Origin: Pseudoalteromonas sp. S16_S37
Lineage (GTDB): Bacteria > Pseudomonadota > Gammaproteobacteria > Enterobacterales > Alteromonadaceae
Direction of reading: 5' to 3'
DNA length: 64,000 nucleotides
NCBI RefSeq assembly: GCF_014694405.1
Contig: NZ_JAAUWV010000001.1
Location: 1-64,000, forward strand
The position numbers and the translations under genes were made by a program. Of this stretch, positions 23,670-33,604 are shown piece by piece. Each line of letters starts with the position of its first letter. Position 1 is the first letter of the stretch. The notes under the pieces were generated by a model, which saw only the letters and a list, made by a program, of their open reading frames with translations, had not been told where the DNA came from and searched no databases.

Positions 23670-26600
23670 TATTTTCGATACCTTTGTTGAACTGCGCAAT
23701 ATCAGCTTGCTTTACCATACTATAGATAGCTGGCAGCACAATCAGCGTGAGTAATACGGCACTACTCATACCGCCAACCATAGGCGCGGCAATGCGGCTC
23801 ATTACTTCTGACCCCGTGCCTGAACCATATAAAATAGGTAGCAAACCAATAATAATGGTGGCCACTGTCATCATGACAGGGCGTACACGCATGCCTGCTC
23901 CGTGTAACAACGCCTCGCGGTACATGTGTTGACTGATCGTTTGGCCCGCTTGTTGTGCATTAGCTTTGAGCTCTTGCAGTGCTTGGTTTAAATAAACCAG
24001 CATGATCACTCCAATTTCAACAGCTACCCCAGCCAGTGCGATAAAGCCTACACCCACCGCAACCGAGAAATTAAAGCCTTCTAGATACATTAGCCATAAT
24101 CCACCGATCATTGCCATTGGCAGGGTTACAATAATAATGGCTACCTCACTTAACGCTCTGAAATTTAAATAAAGCAGTATGATGATGATGGCTAAAGTCA
24201 GTGGCAGTACGTAGCTGAGTTTAGCTTTTGCACGTTCCATGTATTCATACTGACCTGCCCAAGTGATTGAATAACCTGCTGGTAAATCAAGATTCTTGGC
24301 TAAATGCGCCTGAGCATTGGCAACATAGCTGCCAACGTCCACGCCGTCGATATCGATAAAAGTCCAACCGTTAATACGGGCGTTTTCACTTTTTATTCCC
24401 GGTGGGCCAGTCTCAATATAAACACGTGCTACATCACCCAGTGCAATGCGCTCGCCGGATGGGGTAACGACAGGTAAGCGGGCAAGCTGCTCAGGCGAGT
24501 CGCGGTAGTCTTGAGGGTAACGTAAGTTAACCGGATAACGCTCTTGTCCTTCGATGGTTTGAGTTACGTTCATACCACCTATGGCCGTGGCAACCACTTG
24601 TTGTACATCAGCGATGTTTAAGCCAAATCGACTGGCTTTTTGCCGCGAAATATCCACCTTAATGTAGCGCCCACCGGCAACTCGCTCAGAGTAGACCGAT
24701 GCCGTGCCAGCGACCTCTGGTAAAATACGCTCAATCTGCTGGCCAATATCTTGAATAACATCAAGATCAGCGCCGGCTACTTTAATACCCACTGGAGTTT
24801 TAATACCCGTAGCCAACATATCTATGCGTGTTTTTATCGGCATAACCCAAGCGTTAGTGAGCCCAGGGAAGGTGACTAACTCGTTTAACTCGGCTTTGAG
24901 GCTTTCGGTTGTTACCCCTGCTCGCCATTGTGATTTTGGCTTTAACTGAATGAATGTTTCAATCATCGTTAAAGGCGCAGGATCGGTGGCGGTTTCAGCT
25001 CGGCCCACTTTACCAAATACGTTTTCTACCTCAGGCACGGTGCGAATAAGCTTGTCGGTTTGCTGCAGTAATTCGCGCGCTTTACCTATTGAAATACCTG
25101 GATAAGTGGTAGGCATATACATTAAGTCGCCTTCGTCCAAAGGAGGAATAAACTCACTGCCAATCTTATTAACTGGATAAAAACCGACGACGGTTATCGC
25201 GATTGCGAATACGATAGTGAGCTTTGGAAACTTCATCACTTGTTTTAGCACAGGCATATACATTGCAATTAACATGCGATTCAATGGGTTCTTTTGCTCT
25301 GATATCACTTTGCCACGGATAAAATAACCCATCAGTACTGGCACTAGCGTGATAGCAAGGCCAGCTGCCGCTGCCATTGCATAGGTTTTTGTGTAGGCCA
25401 AAGGTGCAAACATGCGTCCTTCTTGCGCTTCTAAGATAAATACTGGCAAGAAAGACACTGTAATGATCAACAGGCTAAAGAACAGTGCAGGACCAACTTC
25501 CGATGCCGATTTGGCAACGATTTGCCAGCGGTTTTCATCGGTCAATGGGGTTTTTTCCATATGCTTGTGCATATTTTCAATCATTACGATAGCACCGTCG
25601 GTCATCGCGCCAATGGCAATGGCAATCCCACCTAGCGACATGATATTAGCGTTGATCCCCTGCATATACATGATGATAAACGACACCAAAATACCCAATG
25701 GTAGAGTAATGACTGCCACGATAGATGAGCGTAAGTGAAATAAAAACACCACGCAGACAATCGCCACCACGGCTAGTTCTTCGAGTAGTTTGCTCCAAAG
25801 GTTATCTACGGCATTTTCAATCAGTTTTGAGCGGTCGTAAACCGTAACGACTTCTACGCCCTCAGGCAACGAGTCTTGCAGTGACGCGAGTTTAGCTTTG
25901 ACTCCTTGAATGGTTTTTTGGGCATTTTCGCCAAAGCGCATCACCACGACACCACCAACCACTTCACCTTCACCATTGAGCTCGGCTATTCCTCGGCGCA
26001 TTTGCGGACCCAAGTTAACGGTTGCCACATCGCCAACCCGCAATGGTGTGCCTTGCTCATTGATCCCCAGTGGAATTTTTTCAATGTCGCCGACCGACTG
26101 AATATAACCTGTTGCAGTAACCATGTATTCTGCTTCAGTCATTTCAACAACCGATGCGCCAGTTTCTTGGTTACCGCGTTTAAGCGCGGTTTGAATATGA
26201 TTCAGCGGAATGTTGTAAGCGCGTAATTTATCAGGGTCCACCTGTACTTGGTACTGCTTGACCATGCCCCCTACGGCGGCTACTTCCGACACGCCCTGTA
26301 CGGTTTGTAATTCATACTTTAAAAACCAGTCTTGTAGGCTTCTTAGTTGACTCAAATCATGTTTACCGGTTTTGTCGGTTAAGGCATAAATGTATACCCA
26401 GCCCACACCAGTTGCATCAGGCCCAAGCTGTGGCTTAGCGCTATCGGGTAAGCTTGCCGCCACTTGGCTTAAATACTCAAGTACGCGGCTTCTGGCCCAA
26501 TAAAGGTCGGTGTCATCATCAAAAATAATGTAGACGTAGGAGTCGCCAAAGAACGAATAACCACGCACCGTTTGCGCCCCCGGCACAGATAACATGGCGG

Positions 26601-26811
26601 TGGTCAGTGGAAACGTCACCTGATCTTGTACCACTTGCGGCGCTTGCCCTGGATAACTGGTTTTAATGATCACCTGCACGTCAGATAAATCTGGGATGGC
26701 GTCAACGGGGGTGTTTTTTAGTGAAAATACCCCCGCAAAGGCGATGATCAAGGTGGTGAGCAAAACAAAAAAGCGGTTGCCCACAGACCATCTAATGACT
26801 GCTTCAATCAT
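23653..26811 (-). CDS. cusA: Copper/silver efflux RND pump CusA
   Basis: This 1052-residue inner-membrane RND permease is of the heavy-metal (HME) group. It drives Cu(I)/Ag(I) from periplasm or cytoplasm through CusB and CusC using the proton gradient. The start MIEAVIRWSVGNRFFVLLTT and the segment NTPVDAIPDLSDVQVIIKT are typical of CusA. The proton-relay region with IAIGAMTDGAIVMIENMHKH lies in the middle, and a second set of six helices ends near residue 1030. Normal length, no lesion. It starts 11 bases after cusB. Copper rather than zinc/cobalt specificity is supported by the CusF-like domains on the adaptor. Confidence 0.9.
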   Translation of the reverse strand: MIEAVIRWSVGNRFFVLLTTLIIAFAGVFSLKNTPVDAIPDLSDVQVIIKTSYPGQAPQVVQDQVTFPLTTAMLSVPGAQTVRGYSFFGDSYVYIIFDDDTDLYWARSRVLEYLSQVAASLPDSAKPQLGPDATGVGWVYIYALTDKTGKHDLSQLRSLQDWFLKYELQTVQGVSEVAAVGGMVKQYQVQVDPDKLRAYNIPLNHIQTALKRGNQETGASVVEMTEAEYMVTATGYIQSVGDIEKIPLGINEQGTPLRVGDVATVNLGPQMRRGIAELNGEGEVVGGVVVMRFGENAQKTIQGVKAKLASLQDSLPEGVEVVTVYDRSKLIENAVDNLWSKLLEELAVVAIVCVVFLFHLRSSIVAVITLPLGILVSFIIMYMQGINANIMSLGGIAIAIGAMTDGAIVMIENMHKHMEKTPLTDENRWQIVAKSASEVGPALFFSLLIITVSFLPVFILEAQEGRMFAPLAYTKTYAMAAAAGLAITLVPVLMGYFIRGKVISEQKNPLNRMLIAMYMPVLKQVMKFPKLTIVFAIAITVVGFYPVNKIGSEFIPPLDEGDLMYMPTTYPGISIGKARELLQQTDKLIRTVPEVENVFGKVGRAETATDPAPLTMIETFIQLKPKSQWRAGVTTESLKAELNELVTFPGLTNAWVMPIKTRIDMLATGIKTPVGIKVAGADLDVIQDIGQQIERILPEVAGTASVYSERVAGGRYIKVDISRQKASRFGLNIADVQQVVATAIGGMNVTQTIEGQERYPVNLRYPQDYRDSPEQLARLPVVTPSGERIALGDVARVYIETGPPGIKSENARINGWTFIDIDGVDVGSYVANAQAHLAKNLDLPAGYSITWAGQYEYMERAKAKLSYVLPLTLAIIIILLYLNFRALSEVAIIIVTLPMAMIGGLWLMYLEGFNFSVAVGVGFIALAGVAVEIGVIMLVYLNQALQELKANAQQAGQTISQHMYREALLHGAGMRVRPVMMTVATIIIGLLPILYGSGTGSEVMSRIAAPMVGGMSSAVLLTLIVLPAIYSMVKQADIAQFNKGIENNDKNN

Positions 26812-26822
26812 GCTGGCACCCC

Positions 26823-28568
26823 TTATTTATGATCTGCGTGCGCATTGTGCGCATCGCTATTATCAAGGGCTTTGAGCGCTATCTCGGTGACTACAAAGTC
26901 ATCTCTAATCTCAAAGGTAAAGGTAATTTCATCCCCTGTGCTGAATTGGCTCAAATCAATTTCATCGCTGACTAAAAAGTCCATAGTGGCAGCAGGGCGG
27001 TCCCACTTTTCTATCGCGCCACGGCTAATATTTAACACTCTGCTTTGTTTATCGATAGTATTGATCAGGCCATCAACGGTTGCGCTAGACACCTCATCTG
27101 AAGGCTCTGACATAATGTGAATGCCAGTTACTTGATAGTTACCATCATCGGTTTTAGTTACTTCAAAATGCAGAGTTTGACCGGCTTTTAAGGTGTTGAT
27201 GTCTACTTGCTCGGCAACATCAAAGTCCATCGTCATCGCAGGCCAATCCCATTCTTTAACAGGGTCATGGGTAATATTCACCATGTTGTGACTGGCCATT
27301 ACGCTGTTTATTTCACCTTGCATCCAAACTGCGTTGGCGGGTGCATTGTCTTCCATACGTTTAAAGTCGGAGTTCTTGCTTGATTCTGAGTCGATCAAGA
27401 ACTGTGCAGAGGTGACGACTTTGTCATCTTGGTTCAACCCTTCTAACACCTCGATGTACTGCTCACCCACACGGCCAATGGTTACTGCGACTGATTTAAA
27501 TTGACCGTCACCGAGTGCTAATACCACGCGGTCTTGCTTACCAGTGCGGATCACCGATTCTTTAGGCACCAAAATCACCGGATCATCAAGGTTTGCGTCA
27601 ATGGCCACTTGCGCAAACATATTGGGTTTTAGCTCATAATTTGGGTTATCAAATTTAAGACGTACTCGTAGTGTGCGCGTTTTACTGTTAAGCACCGGGT
27701 AGACGTAATCAACGCTGCCTTGCCATGTTTTACCGGGCAGGTAATCTAGCGTCATGGTTACTGGTAGACCTTGTTTAATTAACGCGGTATCGCGCTCGAA
27801 AACCTCAGCCTCAACCCACACCTGATCCAACTTAGCAATGCTCATTAAAGTATTGCCCGGTTTGACATAGAAGCCTTCGCGGATCTTCAGCCCATCAATC
27901 ACTCCAGATTGCGGTGAGTAGAAGGTAATGGTTTGATGTACCTTTTGGGTTTTTTCTAACTCGTGAATAAACTGCTCAGATAGTTGCAGGGCTTTAAGCC
28001 TGTCTTTAGCAGCATTGATAAGCGAGCCATTGTTACGCTTTAAGGCAATCAGTAGCTCTTCTTGAGCATTTACCAATTGTGGAGAGTACAAGGTATATAA
28101 CGCTTGGCCTTTTTCAACTGGGTTACCTACTGCTTTGATGTAAAGTTTTTCGACCCAACCATCGACTCGTGGGTGGATATGCACTAGTTGATCTTCGTCG
28201 TATTGTACATAACCCACGGTAGATATTTGCGTGTGCATGCTCTTAAATTCAACCGGGGCGGTTCTCACCCCTAGATTATTGACCACGTGAGGGGCAATTT
28301 TAACGCTACCTGGGCCACTGTAGTCACCGCTATTTTCTTCATAAATAGGCACTAAGTCCATGCCCATGGGCGATTTCCCTGGCTTATCGCGACGGTAGTT
28401 CGAGTCCATTGGCGCAACCCAATACAGTGGCTTTTTTTCTCCAGAACTATCTGTTTGTGCTGAATGTGAGTCGTTGCTTGAGTCTGTATTTTGCAAGCTG
28501 GCAGTTATCCCTACACCCAATGCTAGGCCGACCACTAAGGCAATAAGCGTTGTTTTATTCTCTGACAT
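26823..28568 (-). CDS. cusB: CusB-type adaptor with N-terminal metal-binding domain and two CusF-like domains
   Basis: The 581-residue periplasmic adaptor has an N-terminal membrane anchor (TTLIALVVGLALGVGITASL), a heavy-metal binding domain (YWVAPMDSNYRRDKPG then KSPMGMDLVPIY, about 48-78), the barrel-hairpin adaptor core (to about 410) and two CusF-like domains. The first (about 418-487) keeps the Cu(I) site residues in KEWDWPAMTMDF (Trp and two Met). The second (about 500-565) reads EKWDRPAATMDF and lacks one Met. Ordinary CusB is about 400 residues, and CusF is normally separate. Here the chaperone seems built in, twice. One-base overlap with cusC (TAATG). Confidence 0.9.
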   Translation of the reverse strand: MSENKTTLIALVVGLALGVGITASLQNTDSSNDSHSAQTDSSGEKKPLYWVAPMDSNYRRDKPGKSPMGMDLVPIYEENSGDYSGPGSVKIAPHVVNNLGVRTAPVEFKSMHTQISTVGYVQYDEDQLVHIHPRVDGWVEKLYIKAVGNPVEKGQALYTLYSPQLVNAQEELLIALKRNNGSLINAAKDRLKALQLSEQFIHELEKTQKVHQTITFYSPQSGVIDGLKIREGFYVKPGNTLMSIAKLDQVWVEAEVFERDTALIKQGLPVTMTLDYLPGKTWQGSVDYVYPVLNSKTRTLRVRLKFDNPNYELKPNMFAQVAIDANLDDPVILVPKESVIRTGKQDRVVLALGDGQFKSVAVTIGRVGEQYIEVLEGLNQDDKVVTSAQFLIDSESSKNSDFKRMEDNAPANAVWMQGEINSVMASHNMVNITHDPVKEWDWPAMTMDFDVAEQVDINTLKAGQTLHFEVTKTDDGNYQVTGIHIMSEPSDEVSSATVDGLINTIDKQSRVLNISRGAIEKWDRPAATMDFLVSDEIDLSQFSTGDEITFTFEIRDDFVVTEIALKALDNSDAHNAHADHK

Positions 28569-29953
28569 TATTGGTCTCCTTGCTGGTTTGTTTGCTCAGC
28601 GACGCTGTGATTGGATTGCGTTAATAGATAGTTGATTTTGGCTACGGATTTCAGTGCATCCACATCAATTTTTAATGCGGCAATATTGGCATTGAGTTCT
28701 GTGATCCTAGCGCGAACCACGTCAGAAAAATCGCCATCGTCATTGGTATAGGCCGTTAATGCCGCCTCAGCTTGATGATGGGTTTGCTCAATAAGTTGCT
28801 GTTTGTATAGCGCTTGTCGCTCAGATAAACGCTGTAACTGTGCCAGTTCTTTTTCCAGCTCGCTGAGCATTTGTTTTAGCATAACGTATTTGTCTGTTTT
28901 GATAGCTTCAGATTCGGCCACGGCCGCCGCAACTTGCTTATCTTGTTTATTCTCGGTAAATAAAGGCAAATCAAACGACACACCTATAGAGAACAAGTCT
29001 GCTCGACTGCTGCCTGAGGGCATATCGTCGCGATAGCCATAGCTGGCATTAACGCCCCATTGCGGTTTATATTGTTGCTCAGTGAGTTCGATTGCCTTTT
29101 TAGAAACTTGGTGCTTTACATCAATCGCGCGCAGTGCAGGGTGGTTAAGCAGTAGTGTTACAGCCTCGCTGCGTTTGTATGCAGTAGGTTTGAGCTGTTG
29201 TGCATATGCCAAAGTGATTTTGGGTAGCTCATTGGGCAACACAATAGGGAGCGTGGCAGCTTTTAAACTTTGCAGATCATCAAGACTATCTACACTGAAT
29301 AACTGTAACCACTCATTTAAACGTTCCAAAGCGGTGTCTAGCTTTTGCTGCTCAACCGTTAAACGGTCCTCAAGCTGAATGATTTCTAACTGCGCTCGAA
29401 TGACATCTTGCTGTCTTGTTTTACCAATCGCGTTGGAATAATTGGCTTTGGCGATTTGGGCCATCTGTTCAAACAAGACACGGTCTTGATTAATTAATGC
29501 GATGGTGCGCTGAGCTAAATAGGCTTCTAACCACAGCTTTGAAATGAGCTGTGTGAGTTGCGCGTGGCGGTCTTCTCGCTGTAATGGGAATTGTTGTGCA
29601 GAGGTTTTTAGCTGAGCAGATTTAATCGCCAAGCTATCGCCTCTTGGGAACATTTGCGATACACCCACTTTAAACTGGGTCATCCCTTCTTGCGCAAAAT
29701 CCCAGCCATCAGTGGGTAAGTTCATCATACCGATAGACACTTTTGGGTCAGCGAGCGTTCCTGCTGCAACACTCTGATGCTCAACAGCGCTTTGCTTTAA
29801 ACGACTGCTATGTAACCAAGGGTCGTTTTGCTGCGCCAGCGAAATGGCATCATTGAGCGATATTATTTGTTGATCAGTTTGCTCAGCATTGGCGCTGGCA
29901 CAAAGTGGTATCAATAAACTCGCTAATGCCGCTTGTATAAATAATTTTGTCAT
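28568..29953 (-). CDS. cusC: Outer-membrane efflux protein CusC (TolC family)
   Basis: The 461-residue TolC-like channel has a signal peptide (MTKLFIQAALASLLIPLCAS, cleaved near ANA). Two long coiled-coil/alpha-barrel repeats are visible (QQNDPWLHSSRLKQSAVEHQ near the start; ESEAIKTDKYVMLKQMLSEL in the second half). It would connect the CusBA pump to the outside. The second gene of the operon, 100 bp after the small metal-binding protein. Confidence 0.87.
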   Translation of the reverse strand: MTKLFIQAALASLLIPLCASANAEQTDQQIISLNDAISLAQQNDPWLHSSRLKQSAVEHQSVAAGTLADPKVSIGMMNLPTDGWDFAQEGMTQFKVGVSQMFPRGDSLAIKSAQLKTSAQQFPLQREDRHAQLTQLISKLWLEAYLAQRTIALINQDRVLFEQMAQIAKANYSNAIGKTRQQDVIRAQLEIIQLEDRLTVEQQKLDTALERLNEWLQLFSVDSLDDLQSLKAATLPIVLPNELPKITLAYAQQLKPTAYKRSEAVTLLLNHPALRAIDVKHQVSKKAIELTEQQYKPQWGVNASYGYRDDMPSGSSRADLFSIGVSFDLPLFTENKQDKQVAAAVAESEAIKTDKYVMLKQMLSELEKELAQLQRLSERQALYKQQLIEQTHHQAEAALTAYTNDDGDFSDVVRARITELNANIAALKIDVDALKSVAKINYLLTQSNHSVAEQTNQQGDQ

Positions 29954-30053
29954 GGTTTTACCAACCTAAATTGGATTTAATTATATGATAATAGTGGTTT
30001 TTTAAACAAAGTAAGCGGTAGATACACCAAATTTTAGGCGCACCTGTCCCGTA

Positions 30054-30386
30054 TTAGGCAAAAATCGGTGGACGATAAAGAGAAGCGCTAACCGCGTGGG
30101 GAGATTGTGGTAAAAGAGGTAGTCTAGGCTCTGCTAGGAGATACTCAAACGCAAGAAGGTGCACGGTATCTAGATAGACTATGGATAAACATGCGCTGGC
30201 AGGGCAAGTACATTGTGTATCACAGCAGTCCATGGCGCCTTGCATTTGCTCATGATCCATACTCATCATGCTTTGATGATTAGTTAGCGCCATTTCGCAC
30301 GGCATAGTAGCCACCGCCATCGCTTGCCCTGTCAGAGCAATCAAGATAGCTAATGCAACTAATATGGTAGAAATTGGCTTAAACAT
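30054..30386 (-). CDS. Small Met/His/Cys-rich secreted protein
   Basis: The 110-residue protein begins with a signal peptide (MFKPISTILVALAILIALTG, cleaved after about QAMA). A metal-liganding patch follows (MMSMDHEQMQGAMDCCD, then CTCPASAC). The run of Met, His and four or more Cys suggests periplasmic copper binding. It precedes cusC on the same strand, so it is probably co-regulated with the pump. The ribosome site before ATG 30386 is weak. No named family recognised. Confidence 0.7.
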   Translation of the reverse strand: MFKPISTILVALAILIALTGQAMAVATMPCEMALTNHQSMMSMDHEQMQGAMDCCDTQCTCPASACLSIVYLDTVHLLAFEYLLAEPRLPLLPQSPHAVSASLYRPPIFA

Positions 30387-30746
30387 GGCAAACTCAATAG
30401 CATAAGTAGTACGAATGCTACGACAATTTTTATGGTAAGTAAATTGCCAAGGTTTTTAAAATAAAACGCTGATACCAAGATCCATAAATTTGTTAATAAT
30501 TTGCGTGATATTAATTCAAGTATTAAATAACTCAGACTCAAAATTGCTGAATAAATTTCAATCTAATAAACACTCTGTTGTAGGCAAGGGCATAATCCCA
30601 GCTGCACAGCACGATTGCGCGGTAAGCGTGTCTTTGTTGAGATTATTAGAGTAATAGCACGCTGATATATTCCTATAATTGACACAAAAATGTCATGAAA
30701 CCTTGCTAGTTTGCTGGGCTATTATTTGGTCAATTGTTTGTTGGTT
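30387..30746. promoter_or_regulatory. Divergent spacer between the copper operon and the EAL/GGDEF gene
   Basis: 360 bp, AT-rich, with promoters expected on both strands. An ACCTTGGCAA half-site occurs on the minus strand (around 30444-30453) but no full CueR-type dyad is present. Confidence 0.35.
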
Positions 30747-32552
30747 ATGGGTGTGAATAAAGTCGCTGAGCTAGAAAAAAATATACTACAGAACATATTA
30801 GAGCACGGCACTGTAACAACTTTATTTCAACCAATTTATGATATTAGCAAGCAAGAGGTACTTGGGTTTGAGGCCTTAAGTCGCGGTGTGGGTTGCTTAG
30901 AAATGCCCGACAGGCTATTTCAAGCGGCCAGTGTACATAACAAGTTGTCGGAGCTTGAATTGTTATGTCGTGAAAAAGCGATAGAGCGATTTATGATGCA
31001 GCAATTGCCTGGTAAATTGTTCTTGAATGTCAGCCCCAGTGCATTACTTGATCCAAGTCACCCTAGAGGTGAAACTCGTGACTTGGTCGAAAAATACGGT
31101 TTAGCAGCCAATCGAGTTGTGATTGAAGTAACCGAGCAAGACCGAGTTGATGATGGTTTTTTACTGCTTAAAACCATTGAGCATTATCGCCAGCTTGGTT
31201 TTAACATCGCTATTGACGATTTAGGTGCGGGTTACTCAGGTTTAAAGCAGTGGTCAGAGTTATGCCCTGAATATGTTAAAGTTGACCGCTATTTTATCGA
31301 CTTTTGTGACCAAAGCATTGTTAAACGAGAGTTCTTAAAATCTATTATTGAATTAGCTAAAGCCACCAGTACATCGGTAATCGCTGAGGGAATAGAGCGG
31401 GTTGAAGAGCTTGTCTTGCTCGAAAAACTAGGCATTGTAAATGCCCAAGGTTTTTTGCTGGCGTACCCGCAAAGTGAGCCGGTAATAGACTTAGATGCCA
31501 GTCAATGGTCGGCATTAAATCTAAAGCCACAAGTACCTTCTAACGAGCATTCGATGTCGATAGGCTGGTTGGCAATGGCACAAAATGCCATTCATCAGTG
31601 TACGCAATGTAAAGATGCGCACAAAAGCTTTGAATTAGATAAAAAGTTGATGAGCTTAGCGGTGGTTAACGATAATCGAGAACCCATTGGCTTGTTGCAC
31701 AGAGACCAACTTACAGAAGTATTTGCGGCGCCTTATGGTCATGCGCTCTATGCCAAAAAATCAGTGATGGAGCTGATGGATAAGCAGCCACTTGTTGTTG
31801 ATGAAAATGCGCAGCTTGATCAGGTGAGCCAACAGATCACCGAGCAAGAGTTTGATATTCGCCGCCACATCATTATTACCCGAGAAAGCAAATATTTAGG
31901 CTTAGCGCCTTTGCGGGACATACTAAAACATATCACCGAAGAAAAAATTCGTCATGCGCAACATGCTAACCCCTTAACTATGCTGCCTGGCAACGTTGCG
32001 ATTAATGAGGCGATTGAAACACGCTTGCGCAAACAATCAGGTTTTTCATTGGCTTACATAGACTTAAACCATTTTAAGCAATTTAATGATCTATATGGCT
32101 ATGCCAGTGGCGACAGCGTGATCAAGCTACTCGCCGAGGTGACCGTTCAAGCCTGTGAGAACAGCCCTTGTTTTGTTGGGCATATCGGTGGCGATGATTT
32201 TATGGTGGTGTTTGATGGTGATGATGCACAGCAGCTTTGCCACCAAATAATCAGTGAGTTTGAGCAACAATCAAAAGCATTCTTTACCCCTGAGCATGTT
32301 AAGTCTGGTGGGTATTGGGCAACAAATCGTGAAGGCCAAAAGCAGTTTGTGCCGCTTTTAACGCTTTCTATAGGATTGGTAAGGCCTGATTTAGAGAGCT
32401 GTAAAAACAGTCATCAGGTTGCAGCGTTAGCAACGGATGCGAAAAAGGAAGCCAAACGTTATCGAAATAGCTATTTATTTGTTTGTAATCGACGTCGTCC
32501 AACTGTTTCCACTGTGAGACATGGGCAGGTACAGACCGAGTGTTCTGCATAA
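30747..32552 (+). CDS. EAL-GGDEF cyclic-di-GMP enzyme
   Basis: The 601-residue protein has an EAL phosphodiesterase domain first (about 15-245) and a GGDEF domain last (about 410-590), the reverse of the common order. The EAL site residues are present: GFEALSRG, LFLNVSPSAL, VVIEVTEQD, AIDDLGAGYSGL, KVDRYF and AEGIERVEE. The middle (about 270-400) looks like a CBS-type pair (PLVVDENAQLDQVSQQITEQ). GGDEF reads GGDDF, a conservative change that may reduce cyclase activity. It probably degrades c-di-GMP. ATG 30747 is preferred over TTG 30711; GTG 30753 is also possible. Confidence 0.87.
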   Translation: MGVNKVAELEKNILQNILEHGTVTTLFQPIYDISKQEVLGFEALSRGVGCLEMPDRLFQAASVHNKLSELELLCREKAIERFMMQQLPGKLFLNVSPSALLDPSHPRGETRDLVEKYGLAANRVVIEVTEQDRVDDGFLLLKTIEHYRQLGFNIAIDDLGAGYSGLKQWSELCPEYVKVDRYFIDFCDQSIVKREFLKSIIELAKATSTSVIAEGIERVEELVLLEKLGIVNAQGFLLAYPQSEPVIDLDASQWSALNLKPQVPSNEHSMSIGWLAMAQNAIHQCTQCKDAHKSFELDKKLMSLAVVNDNREPIGLLHRDQLTEVFAAPYGHALYAKKSVMELMDKQPLVVDENAQLDQVSQQITEQEFDIRRHIIITRESKYLGLAPLRDILKHITEEKIRHAQHANPLTMLPGNVAINEAIETRLRKQSGFSLAYIDLNHFKQFNDLYGYASGDSVIKLLAEVTVQACENSPCFVGHIGGDDFMVVFDGDDAQQLCHQIISEFEQQSKAFFTPEHVKSGGYWATNREGQKQFVPLLTLSIGLVRPDLESCKNSHQVAALATDAKKEAKRYRNSYLFVCNRRRPTVSTVRHGQVQTECSA

Positions 32553-32677
32553 TAACACCGCAAAGGACGGCTTTTTGGACTCAATGGGTGCGTATTGTGC
32601 AATAAAAACATTCATAAATACTTGAGTAAAAACTCGGCTGGGTGTAGCGTAAACAAAAACAAGTGTGGAACAGATAT

Positions 32678-33550
32678 ATGCGTAAATTCGTATTACTGTG
32701 CCTATTGTGTAGTTGGGCGAGCTCCGTAGTTGCGACACAAACCATTTATGTCGCCAAAGAACAGCGTACTTTATACGACAGAGATTTATATTTATACGAG
32801 CTGCTCGATTTAGCCCTCAAAAAAGCTGACTATGATGTAAAAATTGAACACGTAAAGGTGCATCCTCATCAGCAGCGAACCTTGCTTGCACTTGGTCAAG
32901 GTGAAGTAGACTTACACTGGAGTATGACCAGCCCCGAGCGAGAGCAACTTGCCACAGCCATTCGAGTACCACTGTTCAAAGGCTTTATTGGTAAACGTGC
33001 ATTACTGGTGAATAAAACCCATTTATCTCAATTTGATGATGTAAAGTCTTTGGCCGAGTTAGCTAAATTAAGCGCCGTGCAAGGACATGATTGGCCCGAT
33101 ACAAAAATATTAGGCCACAATAACTTAACGGTTAGACCTATGGCTAATTATCCTGCCATGTTTGCAATGGTTTCGCGTGGTCGGCTAGATTATTTTCCTC
33201 GCTCGTTTATTGAAGTAGGCGCCGAGTTGACAGCGCAAAATGTTGATAACTTGGTGATTTTACCGAGCGTGTATTTGTACTACCCCAGTGCCTTTTATTT
33301 TTTCGTTAACAAAGATAAGCCACAACTGGCCAATGCGTTAACAGTGGGGCTTGCTAAGCTACAAGCGTCAGGTGAATTTGATGCGTTGTTTGAGCGCTAC
33401 TTTGCAGGTATGTTGGCACAGCTACCGTTTGATGAAAACACCACGGTACTGGAGTTGGAAAATCCGTATTTCAACATGCCTACAGTGGCAGAATTACCCG
33501 CACCTGCGGTGGTATTGAATGATAATTTACCCGCCGAGCAAGAAAAGTGA
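32678..33550 (+). CDS. Periplasmic solute-binding-like protein (SBP_bac_3 type)
   Basis: The 290-residue protein has a signal peptide (MRKFVLLCLLCSWASSVVAT) and two lobes typical of amino-acid-type binding proteins: LLDLALKKADYDVKIEHVKV in lobe 1 and FFVNKDKPQLANALTVGLAK in the return. No transporter genes adjoin it, so it may be a stand-alone sensor or receptor. ATG 32678 fits the signal peptide and has GGAA upstream. It lies 126 bp after the EAL-GGDEF gene on the same strand, which could link ligand binding to c-di-GMP control. Confidence 0.75.
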   Translation: MRKFVLLCLLCSWASSVVATQTIYVAKEQRTLYDRDLYLYELLDLALKKADYDVKIEHVKVHPHQQRTLLALGQGEVDLHWSMTSPEREQLATAIRVPLFKGFIGKRALLVNKTHLSQFDDVKSLAELAKLSAVQGHDWPDTKILGHNNLTVRPMANYPAMFAMVSRGRLDYFPRSFIEVGAELTAQNVDNLVILPSVYLYYPSAFYFFVNKDKPQLANALTVGLAKLQASGEFDALFERYFAGMLAQLPFDENTTVLELENPYFNMPTVAELPAPAVVLNDNLPAEQEK

Positions 33551-33556
33551 GGCATT

Positions 33557-33581
33557 AAAAAAGGAGCCTAGGCTCCTTTTT
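33557..33581. terminator. Bidirectional intrinsic terminator
   Basis: AAAAGGAGCCTAGGCTCCTTTT is a fully palindromic stem with flanking A- and T-runs between the convergent binding-protein gene and suhB. It can serve both strands. Confidence 0.8.
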
Positions 33582-33604
33582 ACATTACGTAATGCACAAT
33601 GTTA

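Noticed and set aside
30440..30460. CueR operator before the copper operon
   Set aside because: Only a half-site ACCTTGGCAA is seen; the second half of the dyad and correct spacing are missing.
30359..30541. 60-codon minus-strand hydrophobic frame
   Set aside because: Overlaps the start of the better-supported Met-rich protein, no ribosome site, AT-rich spacer composition.
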